The notes under the pieces: model-generated
Told to the model about the DNA's origin: nothing
What the model saw: only the letters and a program-made list of their open reading frames with translations
The model's database searches: none
From: Pseudocercospora fijiensis CIRAD86
Taxonomy: Eukaryota > Ascomycota > Dothideomycetes > Mycosphaerellales > Mycosphaerellaceae
Reading direction: 5' to 3'
NCBI RefSeq assembly: GCF_000340215.1
Contig: NW_006921540.1
Location: 2,101,662-2,165,661 of the forward strand
Length of the DNA: 64,000 bases
Position numbers and translations under genes: made by a program
Shown here: one piece after another, positions 46,721 to 57,666 of the stretch
Layout of the letters: each line of letters begins with the position of its first letter
Position numbering within the stretch: the stretch's first letter is position 1

Positions 46721-48950
46721 ACAGATTAACGGCGAGGATACCACTATACTAGTATTTATATTAAAATATAGCCTAGGAATTTTGCGTAGTCGTATTTTAG
46801 TATAGATAGACGCGACGTATAATTCTAACTATTTAGGCTAGCAGCTCTATACTATTATAGTACGCGACAAACACGGCTCTCTGCGATAGGTCGCCTTCTT
46901 CCTTATAAAAACGGACGATAGTAATATTATAGCGGCGGCGCTTAAGCAAATATAGCAATAGACGACCGATCTAGCTATTCTAAACGACCGTAGATAGATA
47001 CCTGTCTACTTCCTTACCGACGACTCGGTAGTAGAGCGACGCGCTATTATACTCGCCTTTCCTATAGCAAAGTATATTCTATACTATATATATATTAAAC
47101 AGACGTTAGACAAGCGATTTAAGAGCGAGAAGTATACAGATACAAAGCGGCACTTATATACCTTCGTATTCTCGAGAAGAAGCCGTAAAGGTGCTCTCGA
47201 GTTACTTAATTTAGTAAGAGCGAGTCTTCTACGCGCTAAGCGTAAAGATAGCACCCTTGTACTAGAGAGTAACGACGATAACTATTAATTAGACCTCTGC
47301 TATTTGCAGGTCGAGCTTAAAGACAATATAGCGCTTATTTGTAAGTACTATCGTTACGCTATTTCTAGAGCGCCTATAGTCGTCGAATAGATATTAAATA
47401 CTAACTAGCTCGAAGGCTAGCATTTAGTGCTTAAATATAGCGAGTTTAAGGCTATTATAAAGCGCGATTATATACTTAAAGGTACGGCAATACGAGTAAT
47501 TAAGAAGTTAGCTAAATACGACCTTCGAGCCGATAATAATACCTTCGCGGCGCGTACGAAGGTCTATCCGCGGACAACCGATAGTAACGAGATAGTATAC
47601 TTCTTTCTACGACTTCCGTAGAAGCTTTAGTAGGCAATTAGCGCTAAGATTAACTACGCCGAAGATCTAGAGGTATATTATAAACAGAAGCCTATATCTA
47701 ACGACCTAACCTACGAGTGCAAGTTCTATCGTTAAAACGACGTCCTTTGTCGCTATATTTAGTCGGCTTACAAAGCAATAGAATACAGGCTAATTAAGAC
47801 CTATTATTACGACCGCTAGATAGCTATATTTAACGACGGTAGACTCGACTATTATAATAACCTCCGTACGCTAATAGCGCCCTTAAATTGCGACCGTACG
47901 ACTATACCTACTTATCGGCTTTAATTCCGTAAGCTTTACGATAATATACGACAACTGCTATATAAGATTAAAAAGCGACTAATAACTAAAGGTAAGCCGC
48001 TCGAGAGCCCTCGTCGCGACTACGTTATTAACAACTTTATTAGTCTCGTCCGTAATATTAGCGGCGAGTTAAGATAACGCGCCTTATTACTATTAGTAGA
48101 CGACTATAACAATACTACGACTAGCGCTAAGATTAACCTTACCGCGCGCGCGAATCCTACGCTATCGCAATTGCTAATACCTCTAGAGATACTATCGTCC
48201 TTCTACCGTCTAGTTATCTACTAAAATATTACTATAAACGCGACTATCGTAGATATAATAGTCGGTAAGAGTAAGAATAAGCAGAAGGCGTAGGGTAGTA
48301 GTAAGAGGAAGAGTAAGAACGCGAGGTAAGAGCCTAAGATTGCGACTAAGAACGCGATAATACCTTAGCGAACGCTACTAGCGCTAGTTAACGCGAATGT
48401 CTATATAAATTTATATAGAAACGCGACTTAAATCGCGCCTAGTATTCTATATAGTATTGCGCCGCCCTCTAACTAATAGTAGTAGTAGTGCTAGCTCGCA
48501 CCTCTGCCTATAGGCTTATTCTACGACAACTACGGCATTATATACTATTAGGGTATCGATAAACGCGCCTACTATATAGATCTATTAAGTCTATAGTCTA
48601 TAATTAATACTTCTATACGTATTTCTACTGCAATATAAACAATACCTCGGATTTAGCTATACCGCTATTTTGCTAATAAACTTTAGCTTTATTTTTAGTA
48701 ATACTATTAGTATCTATCGGTAGAGCGTACGAGGTAGTTAAAATAGTAGAAACCTTACTAAATTAGCTATTAACGCGCTCTTGCTATCGACATTTAGTAT
48801 GCTAGCGGAAATCGCACTACTACTACTACTATTCTTACTACTACTAGCGTCGACCTAGTAATAGTAATACGCGGCGACGACGAGATTACGTTTTCTATAG
48901 TTACGTATACTACGGAGCGGACGACTAGGTCTTACCGACTCCGCCGCGGC
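46721..48950 (+). pseudogene. MULE transposase, C-terminal half, RIP-inactivated
   Basis: The plus frame holds a MULE transposase pattern. It has IDATYNSNYLG (Asp codon at 46809), then VRDKHGSLR and VAFFLIKTDDSNIIAAALKQ. Next comes the second acidic box FLTDDS (Asp codons at 47019 and 47022, same frame, 70 codons on), with VERRAIILAFP after it. The Cys/His box that follows in this family reads as Tyr codons (LYYIYIKQT), as TGC and CAT would after RIP. Later parts include KYSEFKAIIKRDYILKG (open at 47427-47621) and a Ser/Lys-rich tail near 48250-48340. TAG codons break it repeatedly. It is the continuation of the frame cut at 34603. Confidence 0.65.
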
Positions 48951-48964
48951 AGGAACTTGCCGGC

Positions 48965-48998
48965 GTGGCGTACTGCTAGCGCTTTAGGTATTATACTG
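48965..48998 (-). repeat. right terminal inverted repeat of the MULE
   Basis: This is the exact reverse complement of 32864-32897. The match stops at both sides, so the element edges are placed at 32864 and 48998. Confidence 0.92.
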
Positions 48999-49149
48999 TT
49001 TGCCAAAAAAACGACGACGGAATTAGAGTTGGCGCCGTCGCTCGCTACGCCATTCATCAAGCGTGAGCGCCGTACCGAGGCAAATCAGATGGCCACCTCT
49101 TCCTTCTCTCGACGCCTCGCTTCTGTACAAATGACAGCATGCTTCGGCG

Positions 49150-50664
49150 ATGACCACAGCTCTCGAAAACGACCACGATGATGGTCTGCCACTGCACCAT
49201 ATTCCCGGAGATCCTGCAGAGCAATCTGCTCGATTGCTAGATTTTCCCGGGGACGGAGCGGCAACGATCACAACGAAGCAACCCAAGCAAGACCATCGTC
49301 AAGCATATCTGGATGGACTGCGTGGCATCGCTTCATTACTGGTATACATCTACCACCACATCTCCTGGTTCTACGGACCTGAGGACGACATTATCAATGG
49401 CTTCGGGAGCGACCCGGTGATTCCAAGAGCGCAAGCCGCCCGTGCGACAGCAGAGATTGCAGCACCGAACTACTTCTTCGCTCAATTGCCTTTCGTCCGT
49501 CTCATCTGGACCGGCGGAAATGCAGCTGTTCACACGTTCTTCGTCTTGTCTGGCTACGTCCTTTCGATATCCATGCTTCGAAAGCTGTCCTCCACGGCGT
49601 CTCATATGGACACGGCATCACAATACGGCAGTCTAGTGTCGTCATTCATTCGTCGACCGTTCAGACTGTTTGTTCCTGTGTTAGGCGTCAGTCTTATGAC
49701 TGCGATATGCTGGCATCTGCCATTCGGTCTTGCTCCTGTCATGGCGTGGCCTGCCCCCGAAGACAGCTTCTTCGCCGAGTTGTGGAGATGGGTGTCGCAG
49801 AGTTTGTGGTTAATGAACCCTTTCCAGCCGCATGGAGTCCTGACAGCCTGGTACGTGTACAATCCGCCGGCCTACACGATGCCTATCGAATGGATTGGCT
49901 CCATGGTCGTTTTCGGAGGACTCGGTCTGGCAGTCACCTTTTCTGCACGCATGGGACAACGGGCCCTCATGGCAAGGGCAGTTCTGTTCGTTACTGCTTT
50001 CGTCTTCTTCCTTACTACTTATCAGTGGGCAGCAGCCTGTTTCGTAGGTGGCATGCTTCTAGCACTCAATGAAGTGGAGGGCTTCGATGGACTCTCACAA
50101 ATCAAGCAGTATCCGCCCGGTATTCAAGCATTTCACCATCTCGTATTGATCTGGGGTCTTTACGTACTTAGCGAACCTGCTTCAATGGAAGTCTCAGCCC
50201 AGACTCCAGGCTACCGAACTTTGACATACCTCATCCCAAAGAATTACTACGAGCATGAGTACTGGCGATGGTGGCACAGTTGGGGCGCGATATTCTTGGT
50301 TTTCGGAGTCCTCAAGATCAGATGGCTGCAGCGCTTCTTAACGACACGACCCATCCACTACTTAGGATGGCTGAGCTTTTCGCTATATCTCGTTCATGGA
50401 CCGCTGCTTTGGACCCTGAGCGACCGCGTTTATCGCCTATTTGGAAATGTGCGAGTTGCAGAGATCAATCTTTGGATTGACCACAAGCTGGAAGTCCCGG
50501 ATTTCGGCATCCATGGCCTGAGCACGAGATTTTTGCTCGCGCAGATTTTTGTTCTGCCAATGAACTTCGCCTTTGCACACCTCACCACAGTACTGCTTGA
50601 TGAACGCAGTGTGCGTCTGGGGAAATGGATAGTGCAGAAGCTGTATATAGAGCGGAAAACATAG
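49150..50664 (+). CDS. acyltransferase-3 family membrane protein
   Basis: The single-exon gene of 504 residues belongs to the acyltransferase_3 family (multi-spanning membrane O-acyltransferases). After a hydrophilic N-terminus comes the family signature QAYLDGLRGIASLLVYIYHH, with the D-G-L-R-G motif and the conserved catalytic His among the following residues. FFVLSGYVLS follows, then FIRRPFRLFVPVL, about ten hydrophobic segments, and a late LGWLSFSLYLVHGPLLW. Members acylate sugars, sterols or small molecules at membranes; the substrate here is unknown. I start at ATG 49150. The transposon repeat ends at 48998, so the promoter is partly transposon DNA or has been displaced. Confidence 0.88.
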   Translation: MTTALENDHDDGLPLHHIPGDPAEQSARLLDFPGDGAATITTKQPKQDHRQAYLDGLRGIASLLVYIYHHISWFYGPEDDIINGFGSDPVIPRAQAARATAEIAAPNYFFAQLPFVRLIWTGGNAAVHTFFVLSGYVLSISMLRKLSSTASHMDTASQYGSLVSSFIRRPFRLFVPVLGVSLMTAICWHLPFGLAPVMAWPAPEDSFFAELWRWVSQSLWLMNPFQPHGVLTAWYVYNPPAYTMPIEWIGSMVVFGGLGLAVTFSARMGQRALMARAVLFVTAFVFFLTTYQWAAACFVGGMLLALNEVEGFDGLSQIKQYPPGIQAFHHLVLIWGLYVLSEPASMEVSAQTPGYRTLTYLIPKNYYEHEYWRWWHSWGAIFLVFGVLKIRWLQRFLTTRPIHYLGWLSFSLYLVHGPLLWTLSDRVYRLFGNVRVAEINLWIDHKLEVPDFGIHGLSTRFLLAQIFVLPMNFAFAHLTTVLLDERSVRLGKWIVQKLYIERKT

Positions 50665-51854
50665 TGCAGCTGCCTGGATTGGAAATGATTCAAATGGGAA
50701 ATTCCCTCCCAGTCCTTCTGGCGAAGTCCGGACTCGCCCAAAAGTTTTCTTGATCCTCAATGGACTCGGGAATCAACGTACATGTAGCCACTCGCCGTCA
50801 AGCGATGTCAAGTGACCCAGCTTCACATATGCAGCAACATATCGTTCAGAAAAGAAAAGGTGCTATCGTCACATATGGCGCAGGCGGTATCATTAACGAA
50901 GATGGACTTCTCTCCGAGGACCACAGATGCGAATAAGATCGCCATCAGAGCACTATGCTGTCCAACGGTTAGTAACGCCTGCATGAGGCCGCACATAAGT
51001 TTGCAAGAGTGTTACAAGCACTCCAATCAAGAGTAGAGGTACTCCAGGACAACGAATCCTGAGTTTCGCAGATATGAATCCCAGCTCGAAAAGGAAAAAA
51101 AAGGTTAGAGAACGGAGTTCCATGGCCAATGGCAATCCGTTTGAGGAAATCCTTGAGCTCGAAGATTATAAGAGACGACGCTGAACTTTATCAGCGTCAG
51201 AGATTCACGAGACGGGTGTACCGGCAATTCTAGATGTTGTGCTGTTGGCAACTTGAAAAAGTGCAAAGAAAACAGGTGTCAGGGTTGTAATTTGTCGTAG
51301 ATGATCAGTGCCTCAGGCGCTGAAGAAAAGGCCGTCGGCTCTCTCAGTATTCCGGACGGAATTCCGCGAAGCGTGAGAGCCTTCGGATAAGGAGCGCTCT
51401 GCCGGGCTGACGCGACGCAGGAATGCTGCGCAGGACCACGCTTTTCAGGATAGATTTATGCTGACGATAAGGCCTTGGGGTTGACATGCTACGATAAGCT
51501 TTCTAGATCTGAGGAACCTGGACCAGGGTCTGTGTAGCACTGGCAAGGAGCCCTTGCGGAAGAGCTTATTCCTACTTCATCTAGCAAGACGAGACGGTAC
51601 TGTTACAGGTACGGCGGGGTGTATCATGGACGTCACGATGGGAGAAGTGGGACATGAATTGAAAAATATCCTGGGATTGAATTTCAATTCTCAATCGCAC
51701 CTTCCCAATGCCGCTAATGCCGTTCAGTCATACGTTCCTCGCAGCTGGCGAGGTTTGATGAGCCATTACGTCGTATCTATGTACATGCTCACTTCATCAA
51801 GAAGGAGAGCATTGATGCTGTGAATGTGGGTATCCTTGTTCTTGTTCTGTGCCC
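50665..51854. other. intergenic between convergent genes
   Basis: No supported gene. Short frames (for example 51554-51823, plus) lack any family pattern. The ends should hold the 3' regions of the acyltransferase and protease genes. Confidence 0.5.
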
Positions 51855-53404
51855 TCAGTCCTTCTCGGCGACGCCAAAACGCATGTTGCCACCGTCGAAG
51901 ACGGCGAAGAACTGCTTCAAGAACACATCGCCTAAGATGGCTATGTTGGGAGCTTCACTAGGCTGGAGACCTCCCCAGCACATGTGTTCGCGACCTGCGT
52001 AAGGGGACTGCATGTAAAACATGTCGCCGCCCTTGATCGTCGCGTACCAATGGTCGCCGATCTGGATGCCAAGATCCGGCATGGCTGTGTCGCAAGGAGC
52101 CGCGATCAGACCGTCTTCCTGGTCGACGCCTTCGATCTGGTTGTAGTAGGCCCTCACGATAGACTCCTCGAGGTAGAGAAGCGAGGTACCGGTGTCGGCG
52201 ATGACGGGGTAGCACTCCTGGCACTTGATGGATGATGACGAGTTGTTGCCAATCTTGTAGCTTGGGATGGAGAGAGACCAAAAACCATCGGAGTTGTCAA
52301 CGGGGGTGTAATGAATGTGGCCGCTGTACTTCGATTGATCGATCTTGCCAAACTCATATGTACCCCTGCCGTTCGTCTCTTCGAGATCTGCTGTAAAGAG
52401 GGGCGAGGACAGGTCGTCCATGACGTTCTCGAAGAAGGTCTTCTGCTGCATAGGCTCGACAGTATTGATGTTGGAGAAGGCAAGTCCCAGAAGACCATCA
52501 CTGTTGGGGTCGGACACCATGGCTTGCGAGACGTACGATGCCAGCTCAACACATTGCTTCTGGACTGTAGAGCCGCCAATATCGACGACGTCGAATCCGA
52601 CTATGCCACTAGCGCCACTGCCATCTCCGTAAGTGATGTTCCAGCTAGCGCCCTTGTACTCCTGGAAAGTGGAACTCTTCCCAGGATTGAAGACGGATTG
52701 ACCTTGGATTTGGGAGCTGGGAAGCTTGGTGGAGAAGAGCCAGCTGGAATATAGTCAGCAAGCGGAAATGGCAATTCTGATGGAGGGTCTCTTGCAGATC
52801 TGCTGAGCCAGTATCGAAGTTGAGGTTCATGAGCTGGCCACCAACGTGCACAGGGGTCAAATACTGGCTCTCGTTCTCCTCTGGGGTGGTGACAGCTTCG
52901 CCGTCTTCGTTGCCACCGCTAGGAGAAGGCGATGGGTAGGCAGTGGTTGATGTGGTGGTACCATAGGTAGGAGTGGTGCCGTTGGTGCCATTGGCAGCGG
53001 TTGGAGAGCCAGTGGATAAGGGAGCGCCGCCTGAGTCGTGTCAACACAGTGCGTGAGGATAGGGTGTCTATCGCTACTTACTAGGTGCTACAGTGTAGGT
53101 GGTGGTCACCACGACCGGAGCAGCGGCGGAGCTTGAAAGGGTGTCGTCGGACTGATAGCTCGATTGATTCTCAACCACGATGATGGACCAACCCCACTTG
53201 CGGCGAGTGCGATTGATGTCGTCAAGTGGGTTCTTGACGGTGCGACCTGGCGCTGGTGCCTGGAAATGCTTAGTGAGAGCGCGTACAGTTCCGAGGGTGG
53301 ATAGGTACCTTGAATGATCGCTTGACCAGTGACTTTGCGTGCGGTGCCGGCGCGGCCAGCGCAGCGCCCGTCAGAGCGAGTGTGCTAAGGAGCGAGAGCT
53401 TCAT
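51855..53404 (-). CDS. secreted pepsin-type aspartic protease (family A1)
   Basis: Exons are 53309-53404, 53082-53259, 52796-53030 and 51855-52743, giving 465 residues. Residues 1-18 ([18 protein letters not shown]) are a signal peptide, and a propeptide with KR (28-29) and RTRRKW follows. A Thr/Ser/Pro/Gly-rich stretch comes before the catalytic domain, which explains a length above the usual 390-420. Catalytic Asp164 lies in [12 protein letters not shown] and Asp353 in [28 protein letters not shown] precedes the flap. The C-terminus ends [27 protein letters not shown]. Introns are 53260-53308, 53031-53081 and 52744-52795. The last has a GC donor (GCAAGA) with a CTGAC branch and CCAG acceptor, and the join restores the DTGSADLW motif. 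It is an extracellular acid protease for nutrition or host interaction. Confidence 0.88.
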
Positions 53405-53627
53405 GGTGTTGTTCTTGGCGATCGTTGAAAATGAAGGTATGGGTTTCGATGAACCGTGTGTGATGCGGCGTGCGCGAGCTTTGGAAAAAGAGTGTGTGGT
53501 CTGTCAAAGACCTTGTGAAGAAGAGAATGAAGGACAGACGGTCGCGAAAGAATGACACGAGGGGTCTGTCGAATGCAGCCGGGCACGAGTGAAGGGAAGA
53601 AGCGAAGAAGAGTGTGTGAGGGTGGGG

Positions 53628-53660
<33 letters not shown>

Positions 53661-54374
53661 AGTGAGTTGGAGTGAGGGTGAGGGTGTGGGTGTGGGCGTG
53701 GGCGTGGGCGTGGGAAAGACATTGCCGACAAATGAAGTCGACACCTCCAGATCGGCAAGAGCATCTGCATCTGCACCTGCATCTGCAACACCTGCATCTG
53801 TAACACCTGCATCTTGTAGCGAATGCACTACGCAACGCCATACAGTCGCTCCTGCCAACGGATGTCGTTCAGTACAACACACGCCACGCCTCACTACTGT
53901 CACAAGCAATCGCGAAGCCTCTGATGCTGGCCATGTTGACTGGTCTGCCCGCGCACTGAAGCAGCGACCGTGACCACAGCCGCGCGTGCTGCCCCCTTCG
54001 TCTCCTTCGTCTCCTGCTGCATCCAGTCTCCAGTCCCCCCTCCCCATCCGCCAGATCCTGCTGCGCGTCGCCTACTCTTCTTCTGGACGCCGAGTTTCAC
54101 CATGCAGTCCATCATTTGGCCCCGTTTCACCAACGCGACAAAGCTTTTGCCTACTCCTAAGCAGACGTCGTGACTCGTGAAGCACCTGCCCTGCTGAAGT
54201 GCCATCCACCAAACGTTAAATATGAAACAGCCGCTAACCGAGCGCTAACCCTGCCGTCTTGGCGATCTGTGGTTGGCTGAAGAAGTTCTTCGGAAGAAAG
54301 CTTGCACACCAAACAAAACTTTCATTCATCACGACTATGTACAAGAATTACTATTACGCTGGACCCGCTATTGT
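53405..54374. other. protease promoter region with low-complexity repeats
   Basis: No gene. It holds the G-rich tract at 53619-53714 and a CACCTGCATCTG-type repeat at about 53757-53816. His/Pro-rich frames on the minus strand come from these repeats. The right part is the 3' flank of the alcohol dehydrogenase gene. Confidence 0.6.
53619..53714 (+). repeat. GGGTGA / GGGCGT simple repeat
   Basis: About 95 bases of GGGTGA units passing into GTGGGC units. It lies 215-310 bases upstream of the protease start. The spaced GGG runs could form a G-quadruplex. Confidence 0.85.
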
Positions 54375-55538
54375 TTACCTGGAAGTGTCCAGGACATATC
54401 GTCCCGCGATTTGGCCCTTGTGCATCAGATCATACACCTTCTGAAGCTCCGAAAGGCCGACCACCTTGAATGGAGCCTTGATGAGACCGCGACGGAAGAA
54501 GTCGATGGCCTCAGATGAGTCCTTGCGGTTGCCGACGTATGAGCCGCGGATCGTCACCATCTTGATGACAGACTCGAACACTGGAGCGCGGAGGTAGGCG
54601 CCGGCGGGCAGCCCAATGCAGATGACGGTACCACGTGGGCGTACGTACTGGAGCATGTCAGTCAGCAGTCGTCTACACCATCAGCAACATGTCTTGACTC
54701 ACCTCTGCTGCCTGCTGGAATGGCTTCTCGTTCACAGCCACGAGGATGACGGCGTGTGGGCCAAGCCCGTCCTCAGTCGCCGCTTGCACATCCTTGACGA
54801 GATTCTGGCTGGTGGCGAAGTCGACGAAAGCAGACGCTCCCAATTGCTCGAGCGACATCTTCCTCTTCTCCTCGCCACTATCGATGGCGATGACATGGAG
54901 ACCCATAGCCTTTGCGTACTGTTGCGCGAGAGATCCGAGTCCACCACCTGCACCGACAATGGCGACAGTCTGTCCTGGCCTGACGCCAGACTCCTTCAAA
55001 CCTTTGTAGACGGTGATACCTGCGCACAGCACTGGTGAAATGGCATCAAGTGGGCATTCCTTGGGGATGCGAGCCACGTGGGCTGCTTTGGCAATGCAGT
55101 ATTGCTGGAAGGAGCCATCGACAGTGTAGCCAGAAAGAAGGGCCTTGGAGCAAAGTGGCTCGTCAGACTGCTGGCAGAAATCGCAAGCCAAGCAAGATCC
55201 GTTGATCCACTTAACACCTGCATGGTCACCACTGCTTGCTGTCAGCTATTGTTTCCCGCCAAGCAATCTCAGGTTGCTTACATCTCGATGTCCTGGACCA
55301 AGTCACCCTTAGCAACGACAACACCAGCACCTTCGTGGCCACCGACTAGCGGGAGCTTTGTTGGAAGTGGCCAGTCTCCGTTCACAGCGTGAAGGTCCGT
55401 GTGACACACGCCAGAAAACTTGATGTTGACGAGAACCTCGTCTGGACCTGGCTGCTGCACTGGAATCTGCTTGTATTCAACTGGTCCACCGGTCTTCTGG
55501 ATGACCTGCGCCCATTGCATCTGCGGGATTTGAGCCAT
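54375..55538 (-). CDS. ADH1: zinc-dependent alcohol dehydrogenase
   Basis: A medium-chain alcohol dehydrogenase that interconverts ethanol or other alcohols and aldehydes with NAD. Exons are 55282-55538, 54703-55231 and 54375-54647, giving 352 residues, the normal length. Catalytic zinc ligands are Cys45 and His68 ([15 protein letters not shown] and VGGHEGAG). The structural zinc loop is [18 protein letters not shown]. The nucleotide fold reads [21 protein letters not shown], followed by the acidic DSGEEKRK. The C-terminus is [16 protein letters not shown]. Introns are 55232-55281 (donor GTAAGC) and 54648-54702 (donor GTGAGT); both joins restore family sequence ([12 protein letters not shown] and AAEYVRPRG). 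It is close to yeast Adh1 and filamentous fungal AdhA/AlcA. No signal or targeting peptide is seen, so it is probably cytosolic. Confidence 0.92.
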
Positions 55539-57096
55539 GCTGGAAGCGTTGGAGAGTAACAGTTATGGATAAGGATGTTTGATTTTCGTGAAACTAATCT
55601 GCTCTGAGTAGCGAAAGCGGTCGACTGATGAGGAGAAAGGAGCTGAACAGCAGTGCCAACTTCTGGTACTTATCATCGGCCCAGGACACGTCGATACATC
55701 TTTGCGCCCCACACCGTCTCGTTCGTTCGAAAGGAGGGGCGCTGAATCCAATGCTGATCGGACAGATGGTCTATGCATTGCTCAATCCATTCAACCCACC
55801 TGCCTCCATGGATGTGGCATGAGTCTTGACGGGGATCATGACTGCACCAAGAGTCCAAGCATCCTACATGCACGAGCTCCCTGCACAGCAGCCTTACTCT
55901 AAGCTGCCTAGATCTTTGCAAAGTGCGTTCGCAAAGCTCTGGCGCAGATCTGGAGCCTGGTGGATTCGTAAACCTGTTGGACCTTACTAGCCTTTCTTGC
56001 AACCGCGGAAGCAGGGCCAATTGATGCATGTATGACATTGGATCCAACGCGCTACGCGGCTTCGCGGCGTCCAGCTGTAGACTGTAGTCTGAACTATACC
56101 CCAGAAATGAGCAAAGACTAACGTAGGAATCACTATTTCTGCGGGGGAAGCTCTCACGATGCAGTGCTCAAGCTTGGTTACGGGACTTACGGGTTGGATC
56201 GATCCCGGATCGAGCGTACGTATACTTCATGACTCCATGAAGGCCGCAGTTCCGCCGATGTTCTGGCTCTCATTGCTCGTCGGACGACCGGTTGCGAGAT
56301 CAGGTGTGTATGGCGTCTGCGACAGCTTGTTCACGAATGCCGTGAAGAAAGGAAGGCCTCGGAGCTTACTGCCCAACCTGGTATAGTTCTTGTGGTTCCC
56401 TTGGTTCCTGGTCGCCACAAACTTCCGGCTCTGTCCTTGAAGCTTTGACCCGACATCGAATCGGCCCACTCGCTTGCGTGGATGCTACTTTTCAGGCTCA
56501 TGGGTGTTTCTTAACGTCGGCGTTTGGTTGAACTTCGCGTGTGCCGATGTTCGGGACTGGTATGGCTTCCTTGCGTCCACGGACAACAGGATCGGGATAT
56601 CTGTCCCATCTGCTCGCACTCCCAGAGATCCTATCGTCCGCTGCATTCGCTGCTCCGGAAGTTTAGTCGCATTGCATGTGCTTCACACAACCGTTGCATT
56701 GAAGATTTTGCAAACTCACAAGCGCGCATGTCCGGCCGCTGGGCTCTTCGGTCCTTGGGAGGTCATCTTCACTCTTGGGCAGTTTTGGAAAGTAGAGCAG
56801 CGCGAAGACAGTCTGGGAATTTAAGAAGCAGCACCGGGGTTGATCCACCTTAATGGACGGCCATTAAGGTGGACAAAGCAACTCCACCTGCGACACCAGT
56901 TGAGCAAAATGCTCACAATCATGGACATCGCATTTCGCATTGTCCAATTTTCGTCCCCGATGTCATCATGTCACGCTTTTAATGGGAAGAGCGAGGCTTC
57001 GAAGACTTTTCATTCACGCACCCTTGGACTTCAGAAGCAGGATTGAACAAGCCGCATAGAATATCGTTTACTGCTAGGCGGAGCATCAGAACTATG
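55539..57096. other. gene-poor interval
   Basis: The part near 55538 should hold the dehydrogenase promoter. Several 100-codon frames on both strands lack any domain pattern. The one structured item is the hairpin at 56844-56873. Confidence 0.45.
56844..56873. repeat. perfect 13-bp inverted repeat with 4-nt loop
   Basis: TCCACCTTAATGG, ACGG, CCATTAAGGTGGA. The arms match fully. It could be a terminator-like hairpin, a palindromic binding site or the footprint of a small inverted-repeat element. Confidence 0.8.
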
Positions 57097-57625
57097 TCAA
57101 AGCACAAGATATGAATCTTTCATCCACGAGGGCTCCAGGACATACAAATGCCGCACCTTCTGCATGCCGAAGGACTTATGCTCAATGTTCAACAGATTGG
57201 GCATGAGCCGCCTTGTTACTAGGCCCTTCCGATGCTGGCCTTTCGGCCTGTACCCAGAGCGATCTTTGAGCACGCGCTCGCAAGCTCTGCAGTGTCGAGC
57301 GTTATAGCACGGCTGGCATTCAATGCTACTCTCTTCGGCCAGATCCCAAGACCGCATTAAAGATGCCAAAGAGATCTACACTCCCGTGCACAATTTCTCG
57401 GCCAATATAGCTCGCGCCACACCTTTCGGTCGGTACTGACAGCTCCCTTGCACGATCTTCGATGTACCGTTGCAAGGACCACATGTAGATTGGGACACGC
57501 AAGCCGATTACCGGTAAGGCAAAGCGTGAGACAAGTGCGCTTGACCACGCTAAACGCGGAGTTGACCATCGATGTGGGGATCCGTAGACGCTAAAGCGGG
57601 TGCGTCCCGCACGCGAAAGTTTCAT
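57097..57625 (-). pseudogene. two overlapping unknown frames, possible gene remnant
   Basis: From ATG 57623-57625 a 99-codon frame reads RTRFSVYGSPHRWSTPRL, PVIGLRVPIYMWSLQRYIED and GREIVHGSVDLFGIF, then stops. A second frame overlaps it and continues with ECQPCYNARHCRACERVLKD, ending at 57097. Both look somewhat protein-like and base composition is ordinary, but I know no matching family. It may be one gene with a frameshift, a short gene, or chance. Confidence 0.25.
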
Positions 57626-57666
57626 TACGCTAGGATCTTCTATTACGCTAAGCGTTACGCGATATC

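Larger units (their letters stand above)
32864..48998 (+). mobile_element. Mutator-like DNA transposon (MULE) with nested insertions
   Basis: The outer element is bounded by perfect 34-bp inverted repeats (32864-32897 and 48965-48998). Without the inserted LTR element and one copy of its AAAAG duplication, its own DNA is 4018 bp: 32864-34603 plus 46721-48998. Both halves share one unusual composition (almost no TpG, few CpA, plenty of CpG and TpA), unlike the DNA between them. This supports their being one element. The right half carries a MULE transposase pattern. No 8-10 bp target duplication is visible beside the repeats, which weakens but does not exclude the family call. It ends 151 bases before the start of the acyltransferase gene. 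Confidence 0.7.

Noticed and set aside
32864..48998. Giant Starship-like element with cargo
   Set aside because: The inner DNA is explained by LTR and LINE insertions; no tyrosine recombinase gene or cargo genes are present.
53385..54047. His/Pro-rich minus-strand frames of 100-220 codons
   Set aside because: Produced by the GGGTGA/GTGGGC simple repeat, open in several frames at once.
56474..56853. two overlapping plus-strand frames of 109-116 codons
   Set aside because: Different frames, no domain, and the end of one runs through the palindrome at 56844.
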